A stretch of DNA of 64,000 nt from Ananas comosus (taxonomy: Eukaryota > Streptophyta > Magnoliopsida > Poales > Bromeliaceae), in the NCBI RefSeq assembly GCF_001540865.1, contig NC_033631.1, positions 5,701,618 through 5,765,617 of the forward strand. Reading direction: 5' to 3'. The notes under the pieces were generated by a model that worked only from the letters and a program-made list of their open reading frames with translations, was not told the DNA's origin and did not search any database. Made by a program: the position numbers and the translations under genes. Positions 1 to 11,420 of the stretch are shown here, one piece after another (the stretch's first letter is position 1; each line of letters opens with the position of its first letter).

Positions 1-1325
1 GAGATATTCTTCTCTTTTCCTTTACTCCAATCTTTGTTTCGGCTCCATTTGGGCCGATCTTCATTATTTTCTTTTTGAAATTGCTCATACTGAGCAATTC
101 GAATTCCCAAATCAGAAAGATTTGAAAAATATTTGTCTTCAAAATGATCTTTAATTTTGAATTGTAAGCCATTAAATGCCATCTTGGCAAACTCTGATTC
201 CGGCATTCTTACAAAACAACGGCTCCTTGCCGTCTTGAATCGGTTCAAGTACTCTTCAACCGATTCTTCTACTTTTTGCTTAAACTAAGCTACATCAGCA
301 ACCGAAAGTTCTGGTTCTGATCTATAAAATTATTCATGAAATTTTCTTTCTGATTAGTCCCAATCTCGGACAGAATTAGCTGGTAAACTCGTATACCAAG
401 TGAAAGCTGTCTTGGTTAACGAGGTATTAAATAATCTAAGTTTTAAGAATGGATCTGCAGCAGCTTCTAGGCATTGTGCCGTAAACCGCGCAACATGTTC
501 GACCGTATTTTCGGTCTCATCACCAGAAAATTTATCAAATTTCGGCATTTTCTAATTTGCCGGATAGGGATGTCCTGTATCTATATTTGCAGGATAAGGA
601 GATCTAAACACAGGCCGCATTGCCGGCCTTGCGCCAACTCTGAAAGTATTTCGGATGACTTCTTCAATCTGAGTGTATATTTCATTGTTGTTCCTCTGTA
701 AAGGAACTAGTACCTATGCTTGTACTGGATTCGGTCCTAGTGGTAGTCCGAAGTTCTGCACAATAAGGTTAACCCCTTGTATATTCGGAGCCTACCCCCC
801 AGCCCTAGCCCCTACGTTTTGGGGCTGATATGCTGCTACTGGTGGAGGAGATGGTAATCCCCAGGCTATTTCTGGTTATTGACCGACGTTAACAATAGCC
901 GGCCTATAGACCGCTTGGAAAGGTGCCCCCTGGTGTTGGGGTTGACCGCCTGCCGGTGTTACCGGATTTTGTAACACCGGTGTAACTACAGGCCCTTGCA
1001 AACCTGTTACAGGTTGTTCATTACGAGTCAATAATTGCCCTATTCGGGCAATATTCTCATTAGAGGCCATGATTGCGGCCAGTACTGCATCTAAACGTGC
1101 AGTACTTCTATGACTATTTTGGTCCAGTACTTGTAGGACCCGTGTCATTTGTCCAAGTACTTGAGCCAAACTAGACTCTTGTTGGTCAGATTGACCACTA
1201 GTCTCACATTCAACTAGCAAGACTGCTTGGCGTTCGCGAGCATTATCTGAATTACTAGGTTGAACGCTCCCAGAATTTCTAGGAACAACCCTATTGCGCT
1301 AATTAATGGCATTATCATTAGCCAT
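1..1325 (-). pseudogene. gag of element Z, partial, with multiple in-frame stops
   Basis: Translation from the ATG at 1323-1325 gives MANDNAIN and then a TAG. The same frame continues through a helical N-terminal segment (876-1220, with repeated Q/L/V residues), a proline/glycine/glutamine-rich linker, and a capsid-like gag domain (about 354-548). That domain starts KFDKFSGDE and contains F-x-W-Y-T-S-L, typical of Retrotrans_gag. The C-terminal half (1-353) retains EEYLNRFKTAR and MPESEFAKMAFNGL. About eight in-frame stops are visible, for example after RDWD at 354. The frame is still mostly shared, so decay is by substitutions rather than many indels. The 3' part lies outside the window. Confidence 0.75.
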
Positions 1326-1369
1326 AATTTCAATAAGAATGTAGATTTACCTAAACTGAGGTCCCACCG
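1..1369 (-). mobile_element. Older Ty3/gypsy element Z, 5' leader and gag part, cut by array A
   Basis: The minus strand reads, from 1369 downward, a short untranslated leader, a gag start at 1325 and a decayed gag running off the left edge. The leader stops exactly where the terminal TGTCA of array A begins at 1370. The flanking CACCG at 1365-1369 recurs at 19690-19694, and joining the two flanks gives a leader-like stretch (GGCACGC CGGTG GGACC on the minus strand). I infer that A inserted into the leader of Z and that Z's 5' LTR lies to the right of 19694. The gypsy assignment rests on the Retrotrans_gag-like domain only, because no pol is in the window. Confidence 0.6.
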
Positions 1370-4029
1370 TGTCACGCCCCGGGACCGGCGAAGGCCCTCC
1401 CGGTAGCGCGCCCAGACCCGCCATATGTCTACACATATAAGGCATCTACAACAAAAGCGGAAGTAAAGCAAGAAGTAGAACAATTAGCATAGCGATAGGT
1501 AATGATACCAGAGCGAGTAAAGTTCTATCATCTAAATCAGAGTAAAAGAAACATAACTAAACAATAAAAGTCGCCATAAGGTAGTACAGTACTATCTCCT
1601 CAAAAAGAAAAACAAGATCCAAAAGAAGGGTGGTCTCTATACATAAACGGGTACAACTCACAACCTCTCACAAAATAAAACCACGAGAGGTAGACCACCT
1701 ATCAAATCGTCCTCGAAGGAAGCTAGCTCGAAGCAACTCCCTTCCCGCGGTCCCTAGCCTCTCCCGGCGTGGAAGGCTCTGAAAGAAAACATAAAACAGA
1801 GGGCATGAGAACTATAATTTATAGTTCCCAGTGGGCAATTACTGACCTCAGCTCATTGCACCACTAGGCCCAAAAGAGAAGGGTAAGTCAAAAGCAATAA
1901 CGAGTAATTTGCATCTATGAAAGCATAATGAAAATGCTAAAATATTACTTGCAATTAAACATGGCATTCATGTAATGCACAATGATCTTGTCATAAAGAA
2001 TATGTCTCTACTTAGCCATAAATAATATCATGGTTTGCTTAAATGAAATTATGAGGATTATCCCTTATCATAGCAACATTGTTTATATGAATGCAATTAA
2101 ACACTGCCTCCTAGCATACTACATATATGTATGTATACCCAAAGTCCAAACCTATGCTAGAAGCAAGTCCGAGTAATCCAACTACCACTCTCTATTTAGT
2201 AGTGATTATAACAAACTCATCCCGTGTCGATTTCCATTTCCAATTAGGGACCTACCAAGGGTAGTCCAGCTTGCGCCGCCTAAGTGCCTGTGGTAGCCCA
2301 ACATCCCTACTCTTGGAATGTGTCTGTCCCACTCGACCCGTAGATTCCACTACCGCACGAGCGACATAAGTCGCGTATGGCTAATCCGGAGTCCGCTTGT
2401 AGGACGACCCTCACAAGCATTTGGCGATGAGCACAAATGGCAAACAAGCAGGTCACTGTCTCAAATCTCTATCACATGCTCTACATGGGAGTGCACAGGA
2501 CATCCACAAGGCATCTAGCCATGTCTCTAAGTGAGTGTCCCAACGCTCACTGCTTAGTGCTCTTTATGACACTTAAGTCATCACAACAGAACTCGAGGCC
2601 AAATCTATTCTATGTTTCAATTTAAACATTAATACCCAATGTTACCATGACCGGTGGCCCAAGCCTCCTAATGCCATGTCGCCAATTCTAAATATCTAAC
2701 GTCTCCATCCTCTCTCTAGCTTTAACCTTCAATGTCACAATTGGCCTATAGGTTAAAAAAAATGCATGAAAACAACAGATCATTCCATCAGAAAAATCAT
2801 GTGTCCCAATCATAACGATAGAATGCTAAGTCTCACCATGCATGCACTCTACCAATAGGGGTCTAAAATTTCACTTTACAATATATGACATGTTAAGCAT
2901 TCCAAAATTCATATTAAATACATTAACATGAAATCATTGGAATTTCTACTTTACGGAAACATTTTGCCAAATATGAGCATTTCTCATATCATAGTTAGGT
3001 CAAAAACCCACCGGAGAAACCGTCGCGTGCTTCCTTCGATTCGCCGAATGGAGTTGTCCACGAGGCCTCAAAGATACCTAAAAGTGATCAGCGAAAGAAG
3101 ATACACAAGCATTACGAGCAACGTCTAGGCTCGAACACATAACAATCACAAGAATATGGCAAAAAACTCCACTTAGGGAGTAGAAATTTCTCACTCAAGC
3201 TCCAAAAGAAGCTAGATCCTTCCAATCTAACCCAAAGGAGGGTTTCTAATCCAAAAAATCTAGCCTCAAAAGCCTAGATCAAAAAGCCCCAAAATTCAAC
3301 TAAATCTCATTTCTAGGGTTTCATCTCCCAAAAAATCACCAAAACAGGAATCTATTTAGGAAAACTCTTACTAACCCTTTGGAAGCTTCAATCCAACTCA
3401 AAAATGCCTAGGTCGAAGTTGCACCACTAAACTCCAAAGGCAAGCTCCATCCAACCAAAAGGGAGAAGAAAGGTGAGATGAAAAGCTCCAAGTCCTCTAC
3501 AAGCTCTTCTTCTCCTTCTTCCTTCTTCCACTCTCTCTTCTACTCTTAGAAGCAAAAGAAATGGTGAAGTGAGGAAGGGAAGAAGGGGAGATGTGGCCAT
3601 ATAAGCCTTCTCTTGTAACAAAATCATGTGAGCCCTCAAAAATTCAATATTGCATTAGCCGGTCTGGCATTTTTCGCCCAGAGGACCGGCTTCCCCAGCA
3701 GACCGGTCTCTCGCTTCGAACCTGAGAACAACGTTCGGGAACCGTCTCTCCCTCGTGGGACGGTCTCTCTCTGCGGGAAGCGCGCTCGGGACGGTCTCGC
3801 CGCCAGGAAACCGTTGCCTCAGCTGCCGCAACACTGCTCATCGTGGGGGACCGGTCTCTCCTTCCAGGGACCGGTTCCCGAGAGTAAAAACTCTCAGGAC
3901 TTATCCAGGAATTCCAGTTTTTCGAACTTTTAGGCGAAAAACATTCTACACCTCACCAAGTGTGGAAAAGCTCGAAATACATCAAACACTCGAACCTCGC
4001 AATTTGCAAAGGTCCAGTTGCTACATTCA
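1370..4029 (-). repeat. LTR1 of element A (3' LTR in sense)
   Basis: 2660 bp, with sense ends TGAATGTAGC and GGGCGTGACA. Up to about 2220 it closely matches LTR2, but at 1480-1620 and 1700-1740 it agrees with LTR3 against LTR2. Only this LTR keeps an extra segment at about 2232-2371. From about 2220 to 4100 it shows frequent single-base losses relative to LTR2. Modules: a damaged ACCGGT array (3684-3875), the CTCCGGAGT block (about 2372-2440) and the CCCACTGGGAACT hairpin with following CAGAG (1777-1835). Confidence 0.85.
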
Positions 4030-4042
4030 CCCCTGCCTAAAA
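4030..4042 (-). other. Polypurine tract of element A, copy 1
   Basis: On the minus strand the sequence AGGCAGGGG immediately precedes the TG that opens LTR1. This is the position expected for the plus-strand primer of reverse transcription. The second copy at 11782-11790 reads AGGAGGGG. Confidence 0.6.
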
Positions 4043-4076
4043 GGTAGTTCGTCCGCGAACTCGAAATACAAAACCT

Positions 4077-7000
4077 CAAGCCTCCATCTGAAAAGATGGG
4101 ATAGCGCTCCCGCAGCGCGCTTTCCAGCTCCCAAGTGGCCTCGCGCTCGTCGTGGTTGCTCCAAAGCACCTTCAAGTAAGGAATTTCTCGGTTCCGCAAT
4201 CTTTTCACCTCGCGAGCCAAAATCCTCAAGGGTTGCTCTTCAAAGCTCAAATCATCCCTCAGCTCCATAGGCGTAGCATCCAACACGTGAGCCGGGTCGT
4301 GGATGTACTTCCGAAGGACCGATACATGAAACACATTGTGTACACCCAATAGGTTTGGCGGTAGAGCGAGTCGATACGCTACCGGGCCTACACGCTCCAA
4401 AACCTCAAACAGTCCAATGAATCGGGGGCTCAACTTACCCCGGATTCCAAATCGTCTAATCCCTCGAGTCGGCGAGACCTTCAAAAAGACATGATCTCCA
4501 ATCTGAAATTCCAAGTCTCGTCGACGCCGATCAGCATAACTTTTCTGCCTACTCTGGGCCGTCAATAGTCGCTCTCGAGCAATGCGAACCTTGTCCTCTG
4601 CTTCCTGGAGCACATCAGGGCCTAAAGCCAATCTCTCGCCAACTTCACCCCAATGGAGTGGCGATCTACATTTCCGTCCATAGAGTGCCTCGAACGGTGC
4701 CATCTTGATGCTTGCTTGATAACTGTTGTTATAAGCAAACTCTGCCATCGGTAGATGCTGCGTCCATCCTCCTTGGAAGTCAATCACGCAAGCTCGAAGC
4801 ATGTCCTCGAGAATCTGTATAGTACGCTCCGACTGCCCGTCACTCTGGGGGTGGAAAGTAGTGCTGAAATCCAAGCGCGTACCCAAAGCATCCTGTAAGC
4901 TCTTCCAAAAGTGAGATACAAAACGGGGGTCTCGATCTAAAACGATAGAAGTAGGTACCCCGTGCAATCGCACAATCTCGTCCAAATAAACCTGTGCGAG
5001 TCTCTCACCAGTCCAAATAGTGTGGATAGGTATGAAATGTGCCGATTTCGTCAATCTATCCACGATCACCCAAATAGCATCATGCCCGGCCTGTGAGTGA
5101 GGCAATCCCATCACGAAGTCAATAGTGATCTTTTCCCACTTCCACACTGGAATCGGTAGGCTCTGCAGCTTTCCCGCAGGAACTCGGTGCTCAGCCTTCA
5201 CCCGTTGGCAGGTTAAACATCTAGCAACGAACTCACCAACATCCTTTTTCATCCCGGGCCACCAATAAAGTAACTTCAAGTCCTTATACATCTTGGTGCC
5301 TCCCGGATGTACAGCATACGGTGCTCGGTGTGCTTCTTGAAGAATATCCTCTTTAATGCCCAAATCCGCCGGTACACAAAGTCGTCCGCGGAAACGCATC
5401 AATCCATCACCGTCTAGAGTGAAGTCACCGGTGCAACCATCAACCATCTTAGCTCGAATCTTTTGCAACTCCGAGTCGGAAGCTTGCTTTTCTTTAATCC
5501 TTTCCAAAAGTGTAGGTTGCACCACTAAAGTCATCAGTCTCAAAGGTGTATCAGGAGCCACCACCTCCAACTCCAACCGCTTCATCTGCTCGATCAACGG
5601 CGGTTGAGTAACCACAAGCATCGCTAAGTTCTCAGTCGATTTCCTACTTAGCGCATCCGCCACCACGTTAGCCTTGCCCGGGTGGTAAAGTATCGTCAAA
5701 TCATAATCCTTGAATAGCTCCAACCATCTGCGCTGCCTCAAGTTCAACTCCTTCTGAGTGAATAGATACTTTAAGCTTTTGTGATCCGTATATACTTCGC
5801 ATCGCTCGGCATAGAGGTAATGGCGCCATAGCTTCAATGCAAAGATCACGGCAGCCAACTCCAAGTCATGGGTAGGATAGTTCCTCTCATAATCCTTCAA
5901 CTGGCAAGATGCATAAGCGATCACTTTCCCGTCCTGCATCAAAACACAACCCAATCCATTAAAGGAAGCATCACTATAAATCACATACCCTGCTCCAGCA
6001 GTCGGCAAGGTAAGGATCGGGGCAGTCGTCAATCGCTGCTTCAACTCTTGGAAGCTCCTTTCACACGCATCATTCCAAATAAACTTGGTGCCCTTATGCG
6101 TGAGTCTCGTGAGGGGAGTAGATAACTTTGCAAATCCCTCAACGAACCGTCGATAGTAGCCGGCCAAACCAAGAAAGCTCCGAATCTCCGTGACACTCGT
6201 CGGCCTTGGCCAATCCTTGATAGCCTCAATTTTTCTCGGGTCCACGGCGATGCCTGATCCTGAAATCACATAGCCCAAAAACGCCACCTCTCTAAGCCAA
6301 AATTCACACTTTTTCAACTTGGCATAGAGCTTCTCTTCCCGAAGCACTTGAAGTACAAGTCTCAAGTGTTCCTCGTGATCCGCGTCCGGGAATACACTAA
6401 GATGTCGTCGATGAACACCACGACAAACCGGTCTATGTAAGGCTTGAAAACACGGTTCATTAAATCCATAAAAACTGCTGGGGCATTAGTAAGCCCAAAC
6501 GGCATAACGGTAAACTCATAATATCCATACCGTGTTTTAAAAGCCGTCTTCGACACATCCTCAGGCTTGATCTTCAACTGGTGATATCCCGACTGCAAGT
6601 CGATCTTGGAATATACACAAGATCCCTGGAGCTGATCAAATAGATCATCAATTCTCGGTAATGGATATTTGTTCTTAATCGTGACTCTGTTAAGTTCACG
6701 ATAGTCCACGCACAAGCGAAGTGATCCATCCTTCTTCTTAACAAACAAGACCGGTGCTCCCCAAGGTGACACACTCGGTCGCACAAAACCCTTATCCAGA
6801 AGATCCTGCAACTATGCCTTCAGTTCCTTCAACTCTGCCGGTGCCATCCTATAGGGTGCCTTTGAGATCGGGGTAGTCCCGGGGACGAGATCTACCACAA
6901 ACTCAATCTCCCTATCAGGGGGCATGCCTGGAAGCTCCGCTGGAAACACATCTCCAAACTCCCGCACTATGGGGATATCCTCAATCCTAGGGGCGTCATC

Positions 7001-7126
7001 CACACCCCGCAACACAACAGTAGCCAAGTAGGCTACGCAACCTCTACTAATCAACTGCCTAGCTCGAGAGGAGCTAATCGTCATCGCAAACAGCGAACTC
7101 TGGCATCCTCGATACACAACCTCCGC
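4077..7126 (-). pseudogene. pol of element A copy 1: protease end, RT, RNase H, integrase, chromodomain-like tail
   Basis: This continues gag-protease after a TAG at 7124-7126. Domains in order: the protease-RT linker (6812-7117); RT (from about 6811) with [10 protein letters not shown], the FGLTNAP motif and catalytic VVFIDD; RNase H with YSDAS and [10 protein letters not shown]; an HHCC zinc finger (H...H...CLTCQ); an integrase core with DFVMGLP, LDRDPRF and GQSER as the D,D,E residues; and a tail with [16 protein letters not shown]...WE that resembles a chromodomain. Breaks: TAG at about 6809, and a frameshift near 6380 just after the VYSRT that follows the RT active site. The normal stop, seen in copy 2 as RYPHLFQMEA then TGA, is shifted here by two homopolymer losses near 4090-4100, so the open frame runs on into the LTR. 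Both TAGs are also present in copy 2. Confidence 0.85.
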
Positions 7127-8899
7127 CTACCCCGGCTCTCTAAATGTCACCGTTCGATTCTTACAATCGATGGTGGCAAAGTACTTGGTCAGCCAATCCA
7201 TGCCCAACACAACGTCAAACTCCCCGAGTTTATGCAAAGCTAGCAAGTCCACGGGCATGATCCAATCTCCAATCCTAACAGGGCAACTGGGGCAAAACTC
7301 CCGAATGTCTAAAGAGTGATCGGGTACAACAACTCGTCCAGGATGTAACAAGGATACAAGTGGGATGCCATGCAACTCGGCAAACAGCCGGTCTATGAAT
7401 GAATGCAATGCACCGGTATCAAATAAAGCTCTAACTCGAATACCATGAAGTAAAATGATACCTGCGACCACATTCTCGGCTGGCGTCGCCTCCTCAGTCT
7501 GGGCTGCGTACATACGCCCGCTCGGGGCCTGTCGTGACCCCTCCGTCTGCCGCTGGACAGGTGGCCGACCGGCCTGGTGATGCGCAGAAGATGTCCCCTG
7601 GCTGGGACCTGGCGAAGCTGGTGCAGATGTCGAAGATGGCGCTGGCAATGGACTCCTCGGGCAGTCCGACTGGAAGTGGCCCTTCTGGCCACACAAGATG
7701 CACCTGCCCCGGCTGCGTGAACACTGCCGCGGATAATGAGGACCGCCATAAATCATGCAGCGGGGAGCCTGACGACGATCGGGTCCTCCTCGCTGAGTAG
7801 ACTGGCCACGTCCTCGTGACTGGCTCCGGCTCCTGGGGTGTCTCGGCGGCCTCCGTGAGTGCGTCTGGCTCGCACCCTCAGCCGCGGGCCTCTTTCCCTT
7901 GCCCTTGTCTAGGGCCTCGCGTCGCTCCTGAAGATCTGCCGCTCCTGCCTCCACAATCAAGGCTCGATCCACAACCTCCCGGTAGGTCTGGAGGTTGGAA
8001 GACTGCACCAACCGGAAGATAGAAGGCCGCAAACCGCGCTCAAAGATGCGGGCCTTGTCCTCGTCGTCCCTCACAACAAACGGTACACAGTGTAGTATCC
8101 GGGAGAACTCCCTTTCGTACTCAGCCACTGGCCGCTCATCCTGACGCAAGCTGCGCAAGTCCTGCTCCATCTTTCTCTTGACGCTGGTAGGAAAGTGGTG
8201 CGCCAGTAGAAGTTCCTTGAATCGTGTCCAAGTAATCGCCGCCAAGTCGGTGTTGGGGTTGTCCTGGATATCCAACCACCAACGGTAGGCCTCGCCGTCC
8301 AGAAAGTGAGTGGCGAGCCAAACTCTGTCCCGCTCCTCCACAAAGGTGTCTCGAAACAGCTTCTCCATGTGCAGCAACCACTTCTCAACAATCCAGTGGT
8401 CGACGTTCTCGCCATCAAACGTCCTCGGGCTGCACCTCCTGAACTCGCTGAGGCGCTCCATAAGCCGATCCCGCTCGGCTCCCTCGGCCATCACGGGGAA
8501 TGCTGCCCCTGTCACCGGTCTCTGAACAGGTAGTGCCGCAGCCACCTCCTCCCGAGGTGCGGTCGCCGGTGCCGCACGTGAAGAACTGGGCGCGGGGGAC
8601 TGCGCCCTCGGTGCGACGTCCACCACGGGTGCTGGCGGTGTGGGACCCTGGGTCTCCCTCGAAGCTGCCGCCTGCTGAAGTAGGAGGTCCTCAAGATGCT
8701 TCATCCGCGCCTCCTGCCGCTGAGCCACCTCAGCCTGTCGCTGCGCCGCTGCCGTCTGCTGCGCCAACAGATCAGTGAGAACCGCAAGCTGGGCCCTCAA
8801 GTCACGGACCTCACTAGATCCGGAAGTAGCGGAGGTCTCGACCTCCTCGGGGTGTGCCGCATCATCCGCCCCGGCAGACTGGGAGCGTGTAATCGGCAT
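7127..8899 (-). CDS. gag-protease of element A copy 1
   Basis: About 590 aa from the ATG at 8899 (MPITRSQSAG; two in-frame codons upstream begin with GTG, so I do not use them). Order: a glutamine/alanine-rich coiled coil (about residues 30-80), a proline/alanine linker, a capsid-like gag domain (about 150-300, with RWW and FPTSVKRKMEQDL), an arginine/serine-rich basic stretch, two zinc-knuckle-like motifs near 380 and 400, and a retropepsin-like protease with FDTGALHSFI near 495 and VLGMDWL. The first knuckle has lost its second cysteine (CMIYGGPHY), while the second (CILCGQKGHFQSDC) is intact. The frame ends in TAG at FREPG, where the related element B has CAG. I read this as a nonsense mutation; stop-codon readthrough is a less likely alternative. 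Confidence 0.85.
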   Translation of the reverse strand: MPITRSQSAGADDAAHPEEVETSATSGSSEVRDLRAQLAVLTDLLAQQTAAAQRQAEVAQRQEARMKHLEDLLLQQAAASRETQGPTPPAPVVDVAPRAQSPAPSSSRAAPATAPREEVAAALPVQRPVTGAAFPVMAEGAERDRLMERLSEFRRCSPRTFDGENVDHWIVEKWLLHMEKLFRDTFVEERDRVWLATHFLDGEAYRWWLDIQDNPNTDLAAITWTRFKELLLAHHFPTSVKRKMEQDLRSLRQDERPVAEYEREFSRILHCVPFVVRDDEDKARIFERGLRPSIFRLVQSSNLQTYREVVDRALIVEAGAADLQERREALDKGKGKRPAAEGASQTHSRRPPRHPRSRSQSRGRGQSTQRGGPDRRQAPRCMIYGGPHYPRQCSRSRGRCILCGQKGHFQSDCPRSPLPAPSSTSAPASPGPSQGTSSAHHQAGRPPVQRQTEGSRQAPSGRMYAAQTEEATPAENVVAGIILLHGIRVRALFDTGALHSFIDRLFAELHGIPLVSLLHPGRVVVPDHSLDIREFCPSCPVRIGDWIMPVDLLALHKLGEFDVVLGMDWLTKYFATIDCKNRTVTFREPG

Positions 8900-9217
8900 C
8901 GTCACTACAAAACATAAAAGCGCAAGTTAGTAACCCACGCTATCGCATCCCCGCTCAAATAGATAAAACCCCAAATCATGCGAAAGTAAGGAAGTGTCCT
9001 TCACTACTAACTCCCGATGTTACGTTGTCGGCCGCCAACGTAACCCTCCGCGGAGTTAGAAGCCATACACTCCGATCAAACTCTAACTTTTTAGAGTTGT
9101 CATAAACCCAATCAAAATACTTTCGCTCACAAGTCAATTAGACCTCGTCTCTCACGAGCCTAATTCCTATAGTCCAACCGGCCTAAGGTTCGCTAGGTCC
9201 ACTAAGACTCAACCCTA

Positions 9218-9230
9218 GGCTCTGATACCA
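9218..9230 (-). other. Primer-binding site of element A copy 1 (initiator tRNA-Met)
   Basis: The minus strand reads TGGTATCAGAGCC, the complement of the 3' end of plant initiator tRNA-Met. It lies 8 nt inside the LTR2 edge (TGACA at 9239-9243), so it fixes both the element's direction and that LTR boundary. Confidence 0.9.
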
Positions 9231-11326
9231 AATTAATCTGTCACGCCCCGGGACCGGCGGAGGCCCTCCCGGTAGCGTGCCCAGACCCGCCATATGTCTA
9301 CACATATAAGGCGTCTACAATAAAGCGGAAGTAAAAGCAAGAAATAGAACAAATAGAACAGTAACAACTAATGATATCAGAGCGAGCAAAGTTCTATCAT
9401 ATAAACCAGAGTAAAGGAAATATACCAAGACGAAGAAAGTAAAACATAAGGTGATACAAAACTAACTCCTCAAAAGAAATACCAAGATCCAAAAGAAAGG
9501 TGGTCTCTATACATATACGGGTACAACTCTCAACCTCTCACAAAATAAAACATCGAGAGGTAGACCACCTAAACTCGTCTCTCGCTGAAGGGCTAACTCG
9601 AAGCGACGCCCTTCCCACGGTCCCTAGCCTCTCCCGGCGTGGAAGGCTCTGAAAGAAAACATAAAACAGAGGGCGTGAGAACTATAATTTATAGTTCCCA
9701 GTGGGCAATTACTGACCTCAGCTCATTGCACCACTAGGTCCAAAAGAGAAGGGTAAGTCAAAAGCAATAACGAGTAATTTGCATCTATGAAAGCATAATG
9801 AAAATGCTAAAATATTACTTGCAATTAAACATGGCATTCATGTAATGCACAATGATCTTGTCATGAAGAATATGTCTCTACTTAGCCATAAATAATATCA
9901 TGGTTTGCTTAAATGAAATTATGAGGATTATCCCTTATCATAGCAACATTGTTTATATGAATGCAATTAAACACTGCCTCCTAGCATACTACATGTATGT
10001 ATGTATACCCAAAGTCCAAACCTATGCTAGAAGCAAGTCCGAGTAATCCAACTACCACTCTCTATTTAGTAGTGATTATAACAAACTGATCCCATGTCGC
10101 GTAGGCTAACTCCGGAGTGCCGGCTTGTAGGGAGCGACCCTCACAAGCATGTGCGAATGAGCACAAATGGCAAACAAGCAAGGTCACTGTCTCAAATACT
10201 CTATCCACATGTCTCTAACATGGCGAGGTCACTAGCATCCCAATGATCTAGCCCAATGTCTCTAAGTGATGTCCCAACGCTCACTTGGTTAGTGCCTCTT
10301 TATGACACTTAAGCATCACAACAGATCGAGCCCAAATCTTATTCTATGTTTCAATTAAAACATTAATACCAATGATTACCATAACCCGGGCCCAATGCCT
10401 CTTTATGACATTGTCCCAATTCTCAAATAGTCTAAGTTCTCCAGCCCTCTCTAGGCTTCTAACATTCCTAATGTCACAATTGACCTATAGGTTAAATGCA
10501 TGAAAGCAAGATTCATTTCCATCAGAGGAATCATGGTTCCCAATCATAACTAGAATGCTAAGTCTCACATGCATGCACTCTACCACATAGGGGTCTAAAA
10601 TTTCACTATATATAATATATGCATGTTAAGCATTCCAAAATTCATATTAAATACATTTAACATGGAAATGCATGAATTTCTACTTTACGAAACATATTTT
10701 GCCAAATATGAGCATTTCTCATATCATAGGCTAGATCAAACCCACCGAACCGTCGCGTGCTCCTTCGATTCGCCGAACGGAGTTGTCCACGAGCCTCAAG
10801 ATACCCTAAAAGTGATCAGCGAAGAGATACACAAGCATTACGAGCAACTCTAGGCTCGAACAATAACAATCACAAGAATAGGGCAAAAACTCACCTAGGG
10901 AGTAGAAATTCTCACTCAAGCTCCAAAAGAAGGCTAGGATCCTTCCAATCTAACCCAAAGGAGGGTTCTAATCCAAAAAATCTAGCCTCAAAAGCCCTAG
11001 ATCAAAAAGCCCCAAAATCAACCCTAAATCTCATTTCTAGGGTTTCATCTCCCAAAAATCACCAAAACAGGAATCTATAGGAAGAAACATCTTACTAACC
11101 CTTTGGAAGCTTCAATCCAAGCTCAAAATGCCCTAGGGTCGAAGTTTGGTCCACCACTAAACTCCAAAGGCAAGCTCCAATCCACCAAAAGGGAGAAGAA
11201 AGGGTGGAGATGAAGCTCCAAGTCCTCTACAAGCTCTTCTTCTCCTTCCTTCTCCTTCCTCTCCCACTCTCTCTCTCTCTAGAAGCAAAAGAAATGGTGA
11301 AGTGAGGAAGGGAAGAAGGAGATGTG

Positions 11327-11340
11327 GCCATATAAGCCTT
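11327..11340 (-). promoter_or_regulatory. TATA-like box in LTR2 of element A
   Basis: The minus strand reads AAGGCTTATATGGCC about 80 bp downstream of the palindrome array and about 450 bp from the LTR start. Its position suits a Pol II core promoter ending U3. The same sequence is recognisable in LTR1 near 3600. Assigned by motif only. Confidence 0.35.
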
Positions 11341-11420
11341 CTCTTGTAACAAAATCATGTGAGGCCCCTCAAAAATTCAATATTGCATTAGCCCGGTCTG
11401 GGCATTTTTCGCCCAGAGGG

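Noticed and set aside
3684..3875. Regularly spaced repeats considered as a CRISPR-like array
   Set aside because: The repeats are short palindromes inside an LTR of a plant retrotransposon, with unequal spacers that are themselves repeated between LTR copies.
3755..4270. Plus-strand open frame of 171 codons overlapping LTR1 and the end of pol
   Set aside because: It lies antisense to pol and runs across the palindrome array; it has no domain and is explained by GC-rich LTR sequence.
7393..8418. Several 70-118 codon frames on both strands over gag
   Set aside because: They are shadow frames of the high-GC gag-protease gene on the minus strand.
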